Source of the DNA: Bacteroidota bacterium
GTDB taxonomy: Bacteria; Bacteroidota; Bacteroidia; NS11-12g; UBA955
Length of the DNA: 52,984 bases
Assembly: GCA_018333525.1 (NCBI GenBank)
Contig: JAGXTF010000117.1
Span: 1 to 52,984, forward strand
Direction: 5' to 3'
Position 1 is the stretch's first letter, and each line of letters starts with the position of its first letter. The notes below the pieces were generated by a model that was given only the letters and a program-made list of their open reading frames with translations, made no database searches and had not been told where the DNA came from. The position numbers were made by a program, and so were the translations under genes. Positions 1-8,347 of this stretch are shown in pieces.

Positions 1-1
1 T

Positions 2-442
2 GGTTATGTACCATCAGAATGGTATAGGAATGGTCAGTTAATTTCATCCAATTCAAATTTATCTTATAACCCAAAGAAACTGGATTTCTTAATATTAAAG
101 ACTATTGGGCAATGTATCCAGCAAGATACTGTAAAGATAACCGGGTCAATTTGTGGAACCAATGAATTGGATGAAATATTCATACCTAATGCTTTTACTC
201 CAAATGAAAGTAATTTGAATGATATGTTTTATCCTGTTTCTAAAAACTGGAAGTTGGCAGATTTGCGTATTTATGACAGGTGGGGTCAAATAATATATAG
301 CGGGGAAACCGCATGGAATGGGACGTTTAACAATAAGGCATGTCCGGAAGGCGTTTATATCTATCGTATAAAATTCGAACATGCATTTTTAGAAAGCATA
401 CCTTTTGAAATCAGGACTGGAACTTTGAATTTAATTAGGTAA
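2..442 (+). CDS. C-terminal fragment of a T9SS type B (gliding-motility-type) sorted surface protein
   Basis: The reading frame is open from the left window edge, so the gene begins upstream and only the last 146 residues are seen. The final ~90 residues fit the CHU_C / type B T9SS sorting domain: IPNAFTPN near the start, then DMFYPV, an RIYDRWGQ(I/L)IY strand, a W-N-G-T turn and CPEGVYIYRIKF. Such domains direct export through the outer membrane by the type IX system and surface attachment. The residues before it look like part of an Ig-like or PKD-like extracellular module (an SEWYRNGQLI strand). Family knowledge says these proteins are usually very large adhesins or enzymes. The functional part lies outside the window, so no activity can be named. 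Confidence 0.85.
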   Translation, partial: GYVPSEWYRNGQLISSNSNLSYNPKKLDFLILKTIGQCIQQDTVKITGSICGTNELDEIFIPNAFTPNESNLNDMFYPVSKNWKLADLRIYDRWGQIIYSGETAWNGTFNNKACPEGVYIYRIKFEHAFLESIPFEIRTGTLNLIR

Positions 443-501
443 TCGAATTCCCAAACATCAATTCAAAAATAGTTTCGATAGAGTTACGCAAAAAAGATGA
501 C

Positions 502-518
502 TCAACATTTTGTGTTGA
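502..518. other. small hairpin in the 442-567 gap between convergent genes
   Basis: A 6-bp inverted repeat (TCAACA/TGTTGA, loop TTTTG) lies between two convergent genes. It has no clear T-tract, so it is at best a weak terminator. Confidence 0.25.
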
Positions 519-566
519 TATTCTATAAATTTGTGAAACACGTGCGCTGGGCGCGTTCCAATTTAA

Positions 567-2144
567 TCACTTCACCATCAGCGGCAATTGCAACAACTTG
601 TTTTTGGATGTAATTCGAGCGAAATAAATTCCAGGCACAAAACTATCTACCGGTACATAAAAACCGGAATACAAACCCGGTGGTATGTTGTTTTCATTTA
701 AAATAATTTTACCGTTTGCGTCAGTAATTTGCACGGAAAATACAGGAGTTTCCGATACTTTACTTTTGATAGTAAAGCCCGAATGTGTGGGATTTGGAAA
801 GAGATAAAAATCTTCATTTTGCAAAAAATTCACATTCGCAGCAGTGGGATTTACCGCTTTGTATGCATTAATTCTACCAGCTCCCAGTTTGTCGGTTTTG
901 CCTGCATTGGATGCCGTTACATCGTCACATGCTTTCTTTAGGCTTGCTTCCACATAGTCGGTGGTATAACTGAAATTCTGCGATTTGATCAATGCAGCCA
1001 ATCCCGCTGTAAGCGCTGCCGCTTGCGAAGTTCCGCTCCTATATCCATAATTGTTATTTCCTGATGCCAGACAACTGTACATCATCACTCCGGGGGCAAC
1101 CGCATCCAGGTTTTTATTGTAATTGCTGAAAGAGCTGAGTTTGTCATTTTGGTCCGTTGCTCCAACAGAAAATACATTTCCGTATGCAGCAGGATATGCG
1201 AGGATATCTGCACTGTCATTTCCAGAAGAAGCTACCAGAAAAATATGCATGCCATGCGCTTTTTGCACCAGCATTTCCCAGGTTTTGGAAAAATTCCGGA
1301 AACCAAAAGGCATACAAATTACATTGGGTTTTAATTTTAATGCATAATACAAACCACCTGCCGCAAAAGGCAATCCTGCGGTAGTATCAGCATCTCTGCT
1401 GCATTTTACGGGTATCAGATTTGTTTTAAATCCGATGCTGGAAATTCCCTTTCCATTATCTGTAACGCCACAACATATTCCTGCGCAATGCGTACCATGG
1501 TTCCAAAAAGAACTGTCGGAAATTCCTGAAGGTGGATTCACATCAGCATCCCAATCAGCTACGTCAAATCCATGGGAATCATCCACATATCCATTGCTGT
1601 CGTCATCCAAAAAATTACCGCTTATTTCGGCAGAATTGGTCCAGATATTACTACTTAAATCTGTATGTGTGATGAGTACAGAATTATCCAGCAAAGCAAT
1701 TCTGCATTGGTAGGTACTTTTGCCAAAATCCCAGGCTCCGAGCGCATTTATTTTTGGCAGATACCATTGCATCGGTTTTAAATCGTTGGGTGTATAATGC
1801 AAATAAATATGCTGCACCGGTTCTGCAAAATCAATTAATGGAATTTTGTTTAAGTCTGCACTCAATGAATCTGCACTGAGATTACTGGCGAATTTTAATT
1901 TGTAAATTTTACTCAATGAAAAATCAAATGCAGAATCCGGAAATGGCCTTTCAATTTCCGATACCTGAACACCGTATTTGTTAAAGGCTTTATTAATTCC
2001 GGACCAGGAATAATCATAATGTTGCAAATCTACCTGCCAGGTATCCCTTACTTTTACATACACCTCATTATTCTGCGCAAACAGTCCCTGAAATAAAAAG
2101 CTGGAAATGAAGAAGAGTAAAAGTTTGTAATGGGCGAGCACCAA
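567..2144 (-). CDS. secreted subtilisin-like serine protease (S8) with T9SS type A sorting domain
   Basis: A predicted extracellular endopeptidase of 525 residues. A signal peptide (about 1-23, ending LFAQ) is followed by a pro-region to ~120 and an S8 catalytic domain ~125-435. The triad is visible: Asp153 in ALLDNS, His216 in NHGTHCAG and Ser373 in SGTSQAAA, with the oxyanion Asn309 in SSGND. The usual Pro after GTSMAA is Leu here. The last ~80 residues (FYLFPNPTHSGFTIK to the end) are a type A T9SS sorting domain, so the enzyme should cross the outer membrane by T9SS. No ATG fits: the frame opens with TTG (2144) then GTG (2141), and a TAA codon lies just upstream. A TAACTTTG box ends one nucleotide before the TTG, so GTG at or near the transcript 5' end is plausible. 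It is convergent with the type B protein. Substrate unknown. Confidence 0.9.
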   Translation of the reverse strand: MVLAHYKLLLFFISSFLFQGLFAQNNEVYVKVRDTWQVDLQHYDYSWSGINKAFNKYGVQVSEIERPFPDSAFDFSLSKIYKLKFASNLSADSLSADLNKIPLIDFAEPVQHIYLHYTPNDLKPMQWYLPKINALGAWDFGKSTYQCRIALLDNSVLITHTDLSSNIWTNSAEISGNFLDDDSNGYVDDSHGFDVADWDADVNPPSGISDSSFWNHGTHCAGICCGVTDNGKGISSIGFKTNLIPVKCSRDADTTAGLPFAAGGLYYALKLKPNVICMPFGFRNFSKTWEMLVQKAHGMHIFLVASSGNDSADILAYPAAYGNVFSVGATDQNDKLSSFSNYNKNLDAVAPGVMMYSCLASGNNNYGYRSGTSQAAALTAGLAALIKSQNFSYTTDYVEASLKKACDDVTASNAGKTDKLGAGRINAYKAVNPTAANVNFLQNEDFYLFPNPTHSGFTIKSKVSETPVFSVQITDANGKIILNENNIPPGLYSGFYVPVDSFVPGIYFARITSKNKLLQLPLMVK

Positions 2145-2145
2145 A

Positions 2146-2153
2146 CAAAGTTA
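2146..2153 (-). promoter_or_regulatory. TAACTTTG -7 promoter box of the S8 protease
   Basis: Exact match to the Bacteroidota -7 consensus TAnnTTTG on the minus strand, one nucleotide before the first possible start codon (TTG 2144). A transcription start 4-7 nt downstream would fall on or beside the GTG at 2141. Confidence 0.6.
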
Positions 2154-2196
2154 GACCAAAAAAAATGTTCTGTTGCCAGATCCGGTGAAAGGATTT

Positions 2197-2553
2197 TCAG
2201 GAATCCTGCAATTTTTGAACCGGCAAATCTGCAATCCACTCCCCCACATAACTCGTTCCATCGGAATACCAATGCCTCCCAAAGCCTTGTCGCACGCCAT
2301 TTTCCCAGGAACCTTCATAGATATCGCCATCGGCAAATCGGTATACGCCATGACCATGGGGTTTCCCCAATCGCATTTCCCCTTTATATGTAGAAATTAC
2401 TCTCTTAAAATAATACCAGGTTAAATGTCCTTTTCCTTCAGCAAATCCATTTTTCACCGGGCCATGCCACAACACAGACTCCCCTTCCATAGGATTTGGA
2501 TTCCATATCCAGATGCCATTCTGGTCTTTAATAAATTCAGATTTTTCTGCCAT
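2197..2553 (-). CDS. MORN-repeat protein
   Basis: A 118-residue cytoplasmic protein with no signal peptide. Residues ~55-108 hold MORN repeats with the typical Y-x-G-x(6,8)-G-x-G pattern: YKGEMRLGKPHGHGVY, YEGSWENGVRQGFGRHW and YVGEWIADL. The first half (WNPNPMEGESVLWHG) contains a degenerate copy, with GFAEGKGHLTWY. MORN repeats generally act as binding or scaffolding modules; no enzyme activity is implied. It lies 52 bp upstream of the S8 protease on the same strand, but that gene has its own promoter box, so co-transcription is uncertain. The start is ATG 2553. Confidence 0.8.
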   Translation of the reverse strand: MAEKSEFIKDQNGIWIWNPNPMEGESVLWHGPVKNGFAEGKGHLTWYYFKRVISTYKGEMRLGKPHGHGVYRFADGDIYEGSWENGVRQGFGRHWYSDGTSYVGEWIADLPVQKLQDS

Positions 2554-2739
2554 AAACTATGTATTTGATAGATGCATCCAATTCCTGTTTCGTTATCAGT
2601 TATTTGTAAAAAAAACCATCCGGAAATTATACCTCCGGGTAGTCCTAATAATTAGGGGACGTCAGTTGGATGTCTTTAATACGTACCAACATTTATCATC
2701 GAGAGATTATATGCTCGCATTAAATTAAAGGGTTTTTAT

Positions 2740-3000
2740 ATTCGACCCCTTCAGGGTCGCATTCAAAGGAAGGTGATTTTTTAAGAACATTTGAATCCTT
2801 CGGATTCTTTGATTGCATTTCAAATAGCAAAATTGTTATTCATTTTTAAGGGATCGCTATTGTGCTATTTTCACAAATCTCGAAACAATCAGATAAAACT
2901 GTTTTTTTAATCCTGAAGGGATTATATGTTCTTAAAAAACATAATAAAAGGCTATTCGACCCCGAGGGGGTCGTATTCAGCAGAGGTTGTATTATTAAGA
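2740..3000. repeat. cluster of short REP-like palindromes
   Basis: This gene-free stretch holds a series of short imperfect palindromes of the same style: ATTCGACCCCTTCAGGGTCG (about 2742), GAATCCTTCGGATTC (about 2794 and again about 3007), a single arm AATCCTGAAGGGATT (about 2911) and ATTCGACCCCGAGGGGGTCG (about 2953). They resemble the clustered intergenic palindromes common in some Bacteroidota genomes. No gene was seen between 2554 and 3505. Confidence 0.65.
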
Positions 3001-3505
3001 ACATTCGAATCCTTCGGATTCGAATGTTCTTATTCCAATTGCCCAAATTTTCTCCGTTTTCATAATCGCTCAGGGAAAAAATATCGCTAACAATGCACAA
3101 TTATAGTATTCGACCCTGTAGGGGTCGCATATTGCTAGCCCCGGGTTTCAACCCGGGGATGGCAATATGTTTTGAAGGGGTTTGGCGATTTTTTTGCGGC
3201 GAAAGCAGGCAAAAAAAATGACAAACTACAAATTGTGCTATTTTAATTTTTCCAAGAATATTCGAATCCTTCGGATTCGTTTGATCGCATTTCAATTGAC
3301 CAAATTTTCTCCGTTTTCATAGTCGCTCAGGGAATAAATATCGCTAACAATGCACGATCATAGTATTCGACCCTGTAGGGGTCACATATTGCTAGCCCCG
3401 GGTTTCAACCCGGGGATGGCAATATGTTTTGAAGGGGTTTGGCGATTTTTTTGCGGCGAAAGCAGGCAAAAAAAATGACAAACCGCGAAAGGTGCTATTT
3501 TAATT
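2997..3505. repeat. two-copy tandem direct repeat, unit about 257 bp, containing palindromes
   Basis: Copy 1 runs about 2997-3253 and copy 2 about 3254-3505. Both hold, in the same order, a CGAATCCTTCGGATTCG palindrome, a segment CTCCGTTTTCATA(A/G)TCGC, the palindrome CGACCCTGTAGGGGTC, a strong hairpin CCCCGGGTTTCAACCCGGGG, and a tail TTGCGGCGAAAGCAGGC. About 185 nt in the middle are nearly identical. Copy 2 stops at the 3' end of the antiporter gene (its stop codon begins at 3506). The CCCCGGGTT hairpins could also act in transcription termination for that gene. Confidence 0.9.
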
Positions 3506-4936
3506 TTATTTATCTGAACCCGGAATCAATCGGTTGATGAGATTGAGCAAAGGGGTAGACAAAAAGGTAGTTATCAATGCCATCAGCAAGAATATGGTGT
3601 ACAATTCCGCCCCAATTATTTTGAGATCCAACCCAATGTTCAATACAATAATCTCCATTAATCCACGTGTATTCATAAGTGCGCCAATGCGCAGGGAATC
3701 GCCCATTCCCTGACCACTTATTTTGGAAAACACAAATCCTCCCAACAATTTTCCAAATATTGCAAAACACAAAACTATAATACCGAGCCATATCAATTTG
3801 GGATCGTTTAAAAATTCCACATGCGCACGCAAACCAGCGAGCGTAAAAAATACCGGCAATAATAACCGGGATCCCACATCCCTGACTTTTTCACTTACCG
3901 ATTCCCGCATTTCTTTGATATCAGGCATTACAATTCCGGCAATAAAAGCACCAAACAATGCATGTATTCCGATAAATCTTGCCAAAAAAGAAGAACAAAG
4001 TAACAGCATAAATGCCACACCGGTCTGAGATAGATTTATGCCAAATAATTTTTTATTTGTTCCAATATATCTTTTCAACACAGGCTTCACTACAAAAAAC
4101 ATCAGCAACAAATACAAGCCCATTAACGCCCCTGTAATCAATGCTGCCGAAATACTGCTTGCGCTTACCACACCCACCAGTGCTGCAAGTAAAAACCAGG
4201 CAGTAACGTCATCCACAGCTGCAATGGCCATCATTAAACTGCCCAACGGTGTTTTCATGAGATTGCGTTCTTGTAAAATTCTCGCCAATACCGGAAATGC
4301 GGTTATACTCAAACTCACTGAAATAAATAATGCGAATTCTGTAAAATTTGCATCCGGTGGTGAATTTGATGGAAATAAAATCAGGCTTAAAACAAAACCC
4401 AGAATTACACAAAAGGCAATGGTGGTATGTGAAATAAATACCGCCTGATTCCCTTTTTTATTGAATACAGAAATATCGACTTCCATACCGACTACAAACA
4501 TGAAAAGGATGAGGCCTAATTGGCTTAAAACATACAAACTGGTGTGAGAATAAGCAGGAAATAAAAAATTATAATATTCAGGCCAAATCAACCCTAATAG
4601 AGAAGGGCCAAGAACCAGACCTGCAATTACTTCACCAATTACCCTCTGCTGTCCAACCAACCTCGCTAAAAAGCCGAACAGCTTGGAAACAGTAATAATT
4701 ACCACCAACTGTAACAACACCAGAATAAATGGTTTATTGGCGTCATGAAAATATTTGTCCCAATCTCTGTCCGCCAATGTACTTGCATCTTTAATCGGTT
4801 TGTCCACATAATTTACTTCTGTTTGATCATGTCCGGTGCTCACCAAATCAGCGCCACTTTTATCAAGTGCGATCACAATTCCAATTGCAATACCAATAAT
4901 AACCAGATATAACAGCAGATTCCGAAAAAGTTTCAT
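3506..4936 (-). CDS. CPA2-family cation/proton antiporter (KefB/Na+-H+ exchanger type)
   Basis: An inner-membrane antiporter of 476 residues. A short N-terminal helix (~5-24) precedes a polar stretch ~25-68 and then about 12 membrane segments. The conserved exchanger core is visible: GEVIAGLVLGPSLLG (~100-115), LGLILFMFVVGMEVD (~140-155), SLSITAFPVLARIL (~207-221) and the ion-binding AAVDDVTAW (~238-246, adjacent aspartates). There is no C-terminal RCK/TrkA-N domain, so it is not a full KefB/KefC. The ion (K+ or Na+) cannot be told from sequence. The extra N-terminal helix and periplasmic-looking stretch are a variant seen in Bacteroidota. It is transcribed alone from its own TAGTTTTG box. 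Confidence 0.88.
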   Translation of the reverse strand: MKLFRNLLLYLVIIGIAIGIVIALDKSGADLVSTGHDQTEVNYVDKPIKDASTLADRDWDKYFHDANKPFILVLLQLVVIITVSKLFGFLARLVGQQRVIGEVIAGLVLGPSLLGLIWPEYYNFLFPAYSHTSLYVLSQLGLILFMFVVGMEVDISVFNKKGNQAVFISHTTIAFCVILGFVLSLILFPSNSPPDANFTEFALFISVSLSITAFPVLARILQERNLMKTPLGSLMMAIAAVDDVTAWFLLAALVGVVSASSISAALITGALMGLYLLLMFFVVKPVLKRYIGTNKKLFGINLSQTGVAFMLLLCSSFLARFIGIHALFGAFIAGIVMPDIKEMRESVSEKVRDVGSRLLLPVFFTLAGLRAHVEFLNDPKLIWLGIIVLCFAIFGKLLGGFVFSKISGQGMGDSLRIGALMNTRGLMEIIVLNIGLDLKIIGAELYTIFLLMALITTFLSTPLLNLINRLIPGSDK

Positions 4937-4944
4937 TGTCGCCC

Positions 4945-4952
4945 AAAACTAT
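4945..4952 (-). promoter_or_regulatory. TAGTTTTG -7 promoter box of the antiporter gene
   Basis: Exact TAnnTTTG match on the minus strand with 8 nt between the box and ATG 4936. The mRNA would have almost no leader. Confidence 0.55.
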
Positions 4953-5027
4953 AATAATACAGGTTCAACTTATATTCAAGTTATTCACGATCAATGGGGT
5001 ACAGTAAGAAGAGAATTTATCTTCAAT

Positions 5028-5738
5028 CTATTCCGGATTCAAATTTAAATCCGGTATCAATGCTGCATAAACTTTGTTGCGGTTTTCCCGAGAAATGGGA
5101 AGCCTAAAATCTGATATTCGTATGGTGAGTTTATCTATCAAATCCACTTTGTCTTTATGGATGATATAGGAGCGATGAATGCGCAGGAAATGTTCGGTTG
5201 GCAATTGATTTTCAATCCAACGCATGGTGCATTTACAGATGAGTTTTTTGTTTATGGTTTGAATAATCACATAATTTTCCATGCCTTCCAAAAATAAAAT
5301 ATCATTGAATGCAATTCTGTGGTATTTTCCATCGCAGCGCAGGTAAATTTCTTTGCGGTTTAGGTTTTTATGAAGAAATTTATGGTAAGCCCTGCTCACT
5401 GCACGCTCCAGCAAGGCCGGTTCTATTGGCTTCAACAAATAATCAATTGCCGGAAATTCATAGCTTTTTATCGCATATTCCGCATAGGCTGTTGTAAATA
5501 CAATTTCCACATTATTCTGCCATTCCTGCATGCTTTCCAAAACATTTTCATCGCGAAGCATAATATCCAGAAATACCAAATCCGGATTTAATTTCTGCAT
5601 AGCACTTACAAATGAAGCTGCATGATACGCTTCCCCTATTACCTGCAAATTGGAATATTTCTGCAACATTTCCTGAAGGCCCTTCCTGGCAACAAACTCA
5701 TCTTCCACTATCAAACAACGCATTTTTTGCATTACCAT
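5028..5738 (-). CDS. LytTR-family response regulator
   Basis: A 236-residue two-component regulator. The receiver domain spans ~6-120, with the acidic pair in VEDE (12-14), phospho-acceptor Asp58 in LVFLDIML, Thr82/83 and Lys103 in LLKPIEP. A LytTR DNA-binding domain follows (~133-230), with IYLRCDGKYHRI, ILFLEGMENYV, FLRIHRSYII and LPISRENR. It should bind DNA after phosphorylation by the kinase encoded immediately upstream. The kinase stop TAA and this gene's ATG codons interlock: ATG 5738 overlaps the kinase by 7 nt and ATG 5732 by 1 nt, so translational coupling is likely. Either ATG could be used. Target genes are not visible. Confidence 0.93.
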   Translation of the reverse strand: MVMQKMRCLIVEDEFVARKGLQEMLQKYSNLQVIGEAYHAASFVSAMQKLNPDLVFLDIMLRDENVLESMQEWQNNVEIVFTTAYAEYAIKSYEFPAIDYLLKPIEPALLERAVSRAYHKFLHKNLNRKEIYLRCDGKYHRIAFNDILFLEGMENYVIIQTINKKLICKCTMRWIENQLPTEHFLRIHRSYIIHKDKVDLIDKLTIRISDFRLPISRENRNKVYAALIPDLNLNPE

Positions 5739-6844
5739 ATTTTTAATTCACAAGTGAATAATGATTTTTCCGGCTGATTTACCAACTCCAGAAAATGTCT
5801 TCCAGGATAAAGTATATCCAAACGTCTTTTTAAATTCCGAAGTCCTATATTACTGCCTTGCCTCTTCAAAATTGTTTTGGGTGAATACGTATTTTGCACA
5901 AAAATTTCCAATTTTTTATTTTCACAACGCATGATCAATTTCATTTTACCTTTTCCCAATTGGTTGCCATTGCAAAATTTAACTGCGTTCTCTACCAGTG
6001 GTAATAACAGTAGCGGTTCAATACCCATATCTTCACCAGATGCTCTGAATTCTGCCTGAATATCCATAAAATCCCGGGTGCGCTTCTTCTGAAATGAAAC
6101 ATAGCATTTCAAATAGTCCATTTCTTCCTTTAGAGATACTTTGTCTCCCGCCGCATATTGCAGATGGTATCTCAATATTCCGGAAAATTGTAACAAACTT
6201 TCTCTCGCTGCAGCGTTATTTTCCGGAACCTGGTGGTATATCATATTCAACCCGTTAAAAACAAAGTGAGGATCCATTTGACTTTTCAAATATTTTAATT
6301 CCACTCTCTGGTTTTCAAGTTCCATAATTTCCATTGCGCGTTCAATTTGATTTCGATCATAATGTTGTTTTTGAACAATAACCACCAATGCACCGGAAAT
6401 AACAATTGCAACAGAATCCAATAATTGAAAACAAACCGAATCAAATAACCCTCGGAATTCCGGTGTTAACAAGCCAAATGAACCATAAACCAAAATATGT
6501 GACTGATATAAAATAAAAGAACAGGTTGCAATCAAAGCCAATACAACCGGTAAGAAAATTCGACCGAATATTTTTCTGATTTGCAGGTAATAAATCAGAA
6601 ATCCGCATGCGCAGGATAAAAATGCATCGGCCAGGGTATTGAGTACAATTTGCCGGCTATGTATGCGTATATCTTGCCAGAAATAGGTACGATAGGCAAA
6701 AAATGCGAGCCAAATCAGGGTGCAGGATAAAAGGAGTTTCCAATTCGGGTTGCGCCATAACATGCTTACAAATTTCGAGTTTCGGGAAAAAAAAGTATCC
6801 CCGATGGTCAACGCTTTTAAACTGTTTGTCATACAATGTAGCAT
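5732..6844 (-). CDS. LytS/YehU-type membrane sensor histidine kinase
   Basis: A 370-residue inner-membrane kinase. Four to five hydrophobic helices lie between ~35 and ~160 (for example LLLSCTLIWLAFFAY and IFLPVVLALIATCSFIL), followed by a short coiled segment (IERAMEIMELENQRVELKYL). The His_kinase domain carries the acceptor in LKSQMDPHFVFNGLNMI, and the ATPase domain has the N-box in LLLLPLVENAVKFC and a glycine motif GSNIGLRNLKRRL. There is no PAS or periplasmic domain, so the stimulus is probably membrane-linked. It pairs with the overlapping LytTR regulator downstream. Two starts are possible, ATG 6844 and ATG 6832; a TACATTG sequence between them weakly favours the second. Confidence 0.92.
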   Translation of the reverse strand: MLHCMTNSLKALTIGDTFFSRNSKFVSMLWRNPNWKLLLSCTLIWLAFFAYRTYFWQDIRIHSRQIVLNTLADAFLSCACGFLIYYLQIRKIFGRIFLPVVLALIATCSFILYQSHILVYGSFGLLTPEFRGLFDSVCFQLLDSVAIVISGALVVIVQKQHYDRNQIERAMEIMELENQRVELKYLKSQMDPHFVFNGLNMIYHQVPENNAAARESLLQFSGILRYHLQYAAGDKVSLKEEMDYLKCYVSFQKKRTRDFMDIQAEFRASGEDMGIEPLLLLPLVENAVKFCNGNQLGKGKMKLIMRCENKKLEIFVQNTYSPKTILKRQGSNIGLRNLKRRLDILYPGRHFLELVNQPEKSLFTCELKIW

Positions 6845-7006
6845 TTAAATAGACGCCAATCGACTATAAAGAGATGCCTGAAATTGCCCATCGGTTTGTC
6901 AGTGTTTTTTCACATTTCAAAACTGATTCATTGCAGTCCATCAATGATGCTGTGATACACCGCTTGCACCTGGCAACAGAAAATATTGGGAAATTGTCAT
7001 TCAGGC

Positions 7007-7423
7007 ATGAAATTAAACCATTTAATTATCGCCACATCCATTATTGTCATGGGATCTACGGCATGCAAAAAAGACAAACCTACATCCGGTGGTGGCAATA
7101 ACAACACAACCAGAGTAAGCCAGAAATCGCTTTTGGAAAACACATGGGTGCTAAGTGAGACTTACGAAGACGATGTACAAAAAACACAAAACGGAACCGG
7201 GCAGTACAAATTTACGGACGGGCAATTTCAGTATTTATACAATGGAAACTGGACCGTAGTTGGTACTTACCAATGGAATGACACTGACTCCAATTCCATT
7301 TCTGTTTTGTTCACCGGCGCCAGCATGAGTTATTGGTGGTATATCAAAAAATTAGACGACCATAACTACAACACGGAATTTAATGCGAATGGGAAGAAGT
7401 TTAATTACAATTACACACGGTAA
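7007..7423 (+). CDS. small lipoprotein, lipocalin-like
   Basis: A 138-residue predicted lipoprotein. The signal sequence starts MKLNHLIIATSIIV and the lipidated residue is Cys20 (GSTAC), followed by a Lys/Gly/Asn-rich tether. The rest is beta-rich: LLENTWVLSETY, GQYKFTDGQFQYLYNG, VVGTYQWNDTDSNSISVLF and WWYIKKLDDHNY. That order (W..., a display of the measured text, then WxIKKLdd) fits the Bacteroidota lipocalin-like lipoprotein group, whose function is unknown. ATG 7007 is chosen because it opens the signal peptide; a TTG further upstream does not. It has a downstream terminator at 7440 and a distant look-alike at 8998. Confidence 0.72.
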   Translation: MKLNHLIIATSIIVMGSTACKKDKPTSGGGNNNTTRVSQKSLLENTWVLSETYEDDVQKTQNGTGQYKFTDGQFQYLYNGNWTVVGTYQWNDTDSNSISVLFTGASMSYWWYIKKLDDHNYNTEFNANGKKFNYNYTR

Positions 7424-7439
7424 ATTACTTTAAGCAAAG

Positions 7440-7471
7440 AAGGCCGCATTTGAATGGTGTGGCCTTTTTTT
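7440..7471 (+). terminator. rho-independent terminator after the 7007 lipoprotein
   Basis: Stem AAGGCC/GGCCTT with a ~15-nt loop, followed by a run of T. It ends the lipoprotein transcript. Confidence 0.75.
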
Positions 7472-7581
7472 GTGGAGTGTGTTAGAGCGATAGCGGGAGG
7501 AGAGCGTAAGAGCGTTAGAGAGAATAGCGAGGCAATTCAGAATAGATTTTTTAATTTTTTTTATCTTTTTACCCTATTTCT

Positions 7582-7589
7582 TATATTCG
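7582..7589 (+). promoter_or_regulatory. TATATTCG box upstream of the 7598 gene
   Basis: A TAnnTTCG variant of the -7 consensus with 8 nt to ATG 7598. The same variant occurs before nuoE and secA. Confidence 0.45.
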
Positions 7590-7597
7590 TATATAAT

Positions 7598-8224
7598 ATG
7601 CGCATTTTTATTTTATTTATTTTTCACATTGCCTTCTACAACTTTTCATTTGGACAGTCCTTTGGTCTTGGTACATTTTCATTTGCACCAATTGACAATC
7701 CTCGAAGCTTTACGATTTTTCCCGAATTCCGTTATAACATTTTACACAGAGGTCATCATATTTTCGGTGTATCTTATGCAAGAATCAAAAAAACAGATTA
7801 CGATATTTTTAGTAGCATCAAAACAAGGACAAATTATCTGCTAAAAATTCGCAACAGTGCGCAGCAAATTGGCCTAAATTATACTGCATTGTTCAATACA
7901 AAAAATAGATTTATTTACTCCTTCCACGCAGAAAATGGACTCTGGGTTTTTCGCCAATTAAAAACAGAATCCTGGGACGGCTATTACTCACGATTCTTAT
8001 ATAAGGATTTTGGCTGGAGTGCAGGTTGCGGATTGGGACTGGATTTTCATTTCCCAAGATGGTATCGGATTTCCTTCGGGTCAAATTTCATTACCGGTGT
8101 GCTTCGCGGAGCAAAAATGGATGATGATGCCTATAATCCGGACTATCTAATCTCGGGGCATTACGCATATTATAAATTAAATATACAGGCAAGATATCTG
8201 ATACATAAAGGAAAAGCACTTTAA
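7598..8224 (+). CDS. small outer-membrane beta-barrel-like protein of unknown function
   Basis: A 208-residue exported protein. The signal peptide is MRIFILFIFHIAFYNFSFGQ, with cleavage after FG. The mature part alternates polar and hydrophobic residues with many aromatics (RSFTIFPEFRYNIL, HIFGVSYARI, NRFIYSFHAENGLWVF, GWSAGCGLGLDFHFPRWY, YAYYKLNIQARYLI), as in 8-strand outer-membrane barrels. The frame extends upstream to 7454, but that part is translated intergenic repeat; ATG 7598, just after a TATATTCG box, is the likely start. No family is recognised. Cys occurs once. Confidence 0.65.
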   Translation: MRIFILFIFHIAFYNFSFGQSFGLGTFSFAPIDNPRSFTIFPEFRYNILHRGHHIFGVSYARIKKTDYDIFSSIKTRTNYLLKIRNSAQQIGLNYTALFNTKNRFIYSFHAENGLWVFRQLKTESWDGYYSRFLYKDFGWSAGCGLGLDFHFPRWYRISFGSNFITGVLRGAKMDDDAYNPDYLISGHYAYYKLNIQARYLIHKGKAL

Positions 8225-8310
8225 TGGGCATCTGAAATTGAAAAGTAAATTCAACTACGGAAGTAAAGAACACATCTATTTATAAATTATTTCACTGTGC
8301 CTCCGGCAGC

Positions 8311-8347
8311 AGGATTTTCCGGATTAGAGGATTGGCAGGATTAGGAC
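8311..8347. repeat. degenerate GGATT tandem repeat beside the GxxExxY gene
   Basis: About four spaced GGATT units run into the 3' end of the GxxExxY gene. A similar run (GGGATTTACAGG, AAGATTAACGAGATT on the minus strand) precedes its start at about 8755-8800. Confidence 0.55.

Noticed and set aside
2054-2424. Frames antisense to or shifted within the MORN-repeat gene
   Set aside because: The MORN frame has clear repeats; the others are shadows.
3003-3030. TTCGAATCC text as a possible tRNA T-loop
   Set aside because: It is part of a palindrome, with no acceptor or anticodon stem around it. No tRNA was found anywhere in the window.
3101-3295. Minus-strand 64-codon frame across the tandem repeat
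   Set aside because: It translates the palindromes (for example the CCCCGGGTT hairpin) and has no start signal or domain.
7454-7597. 48-codon upstream extension of the small outer-membrane protein
   Set aside because: It runs back into the terminator and an AGAGCG-rich intergenic stretch; a promoter box and a signal peptide support ATG 7598.
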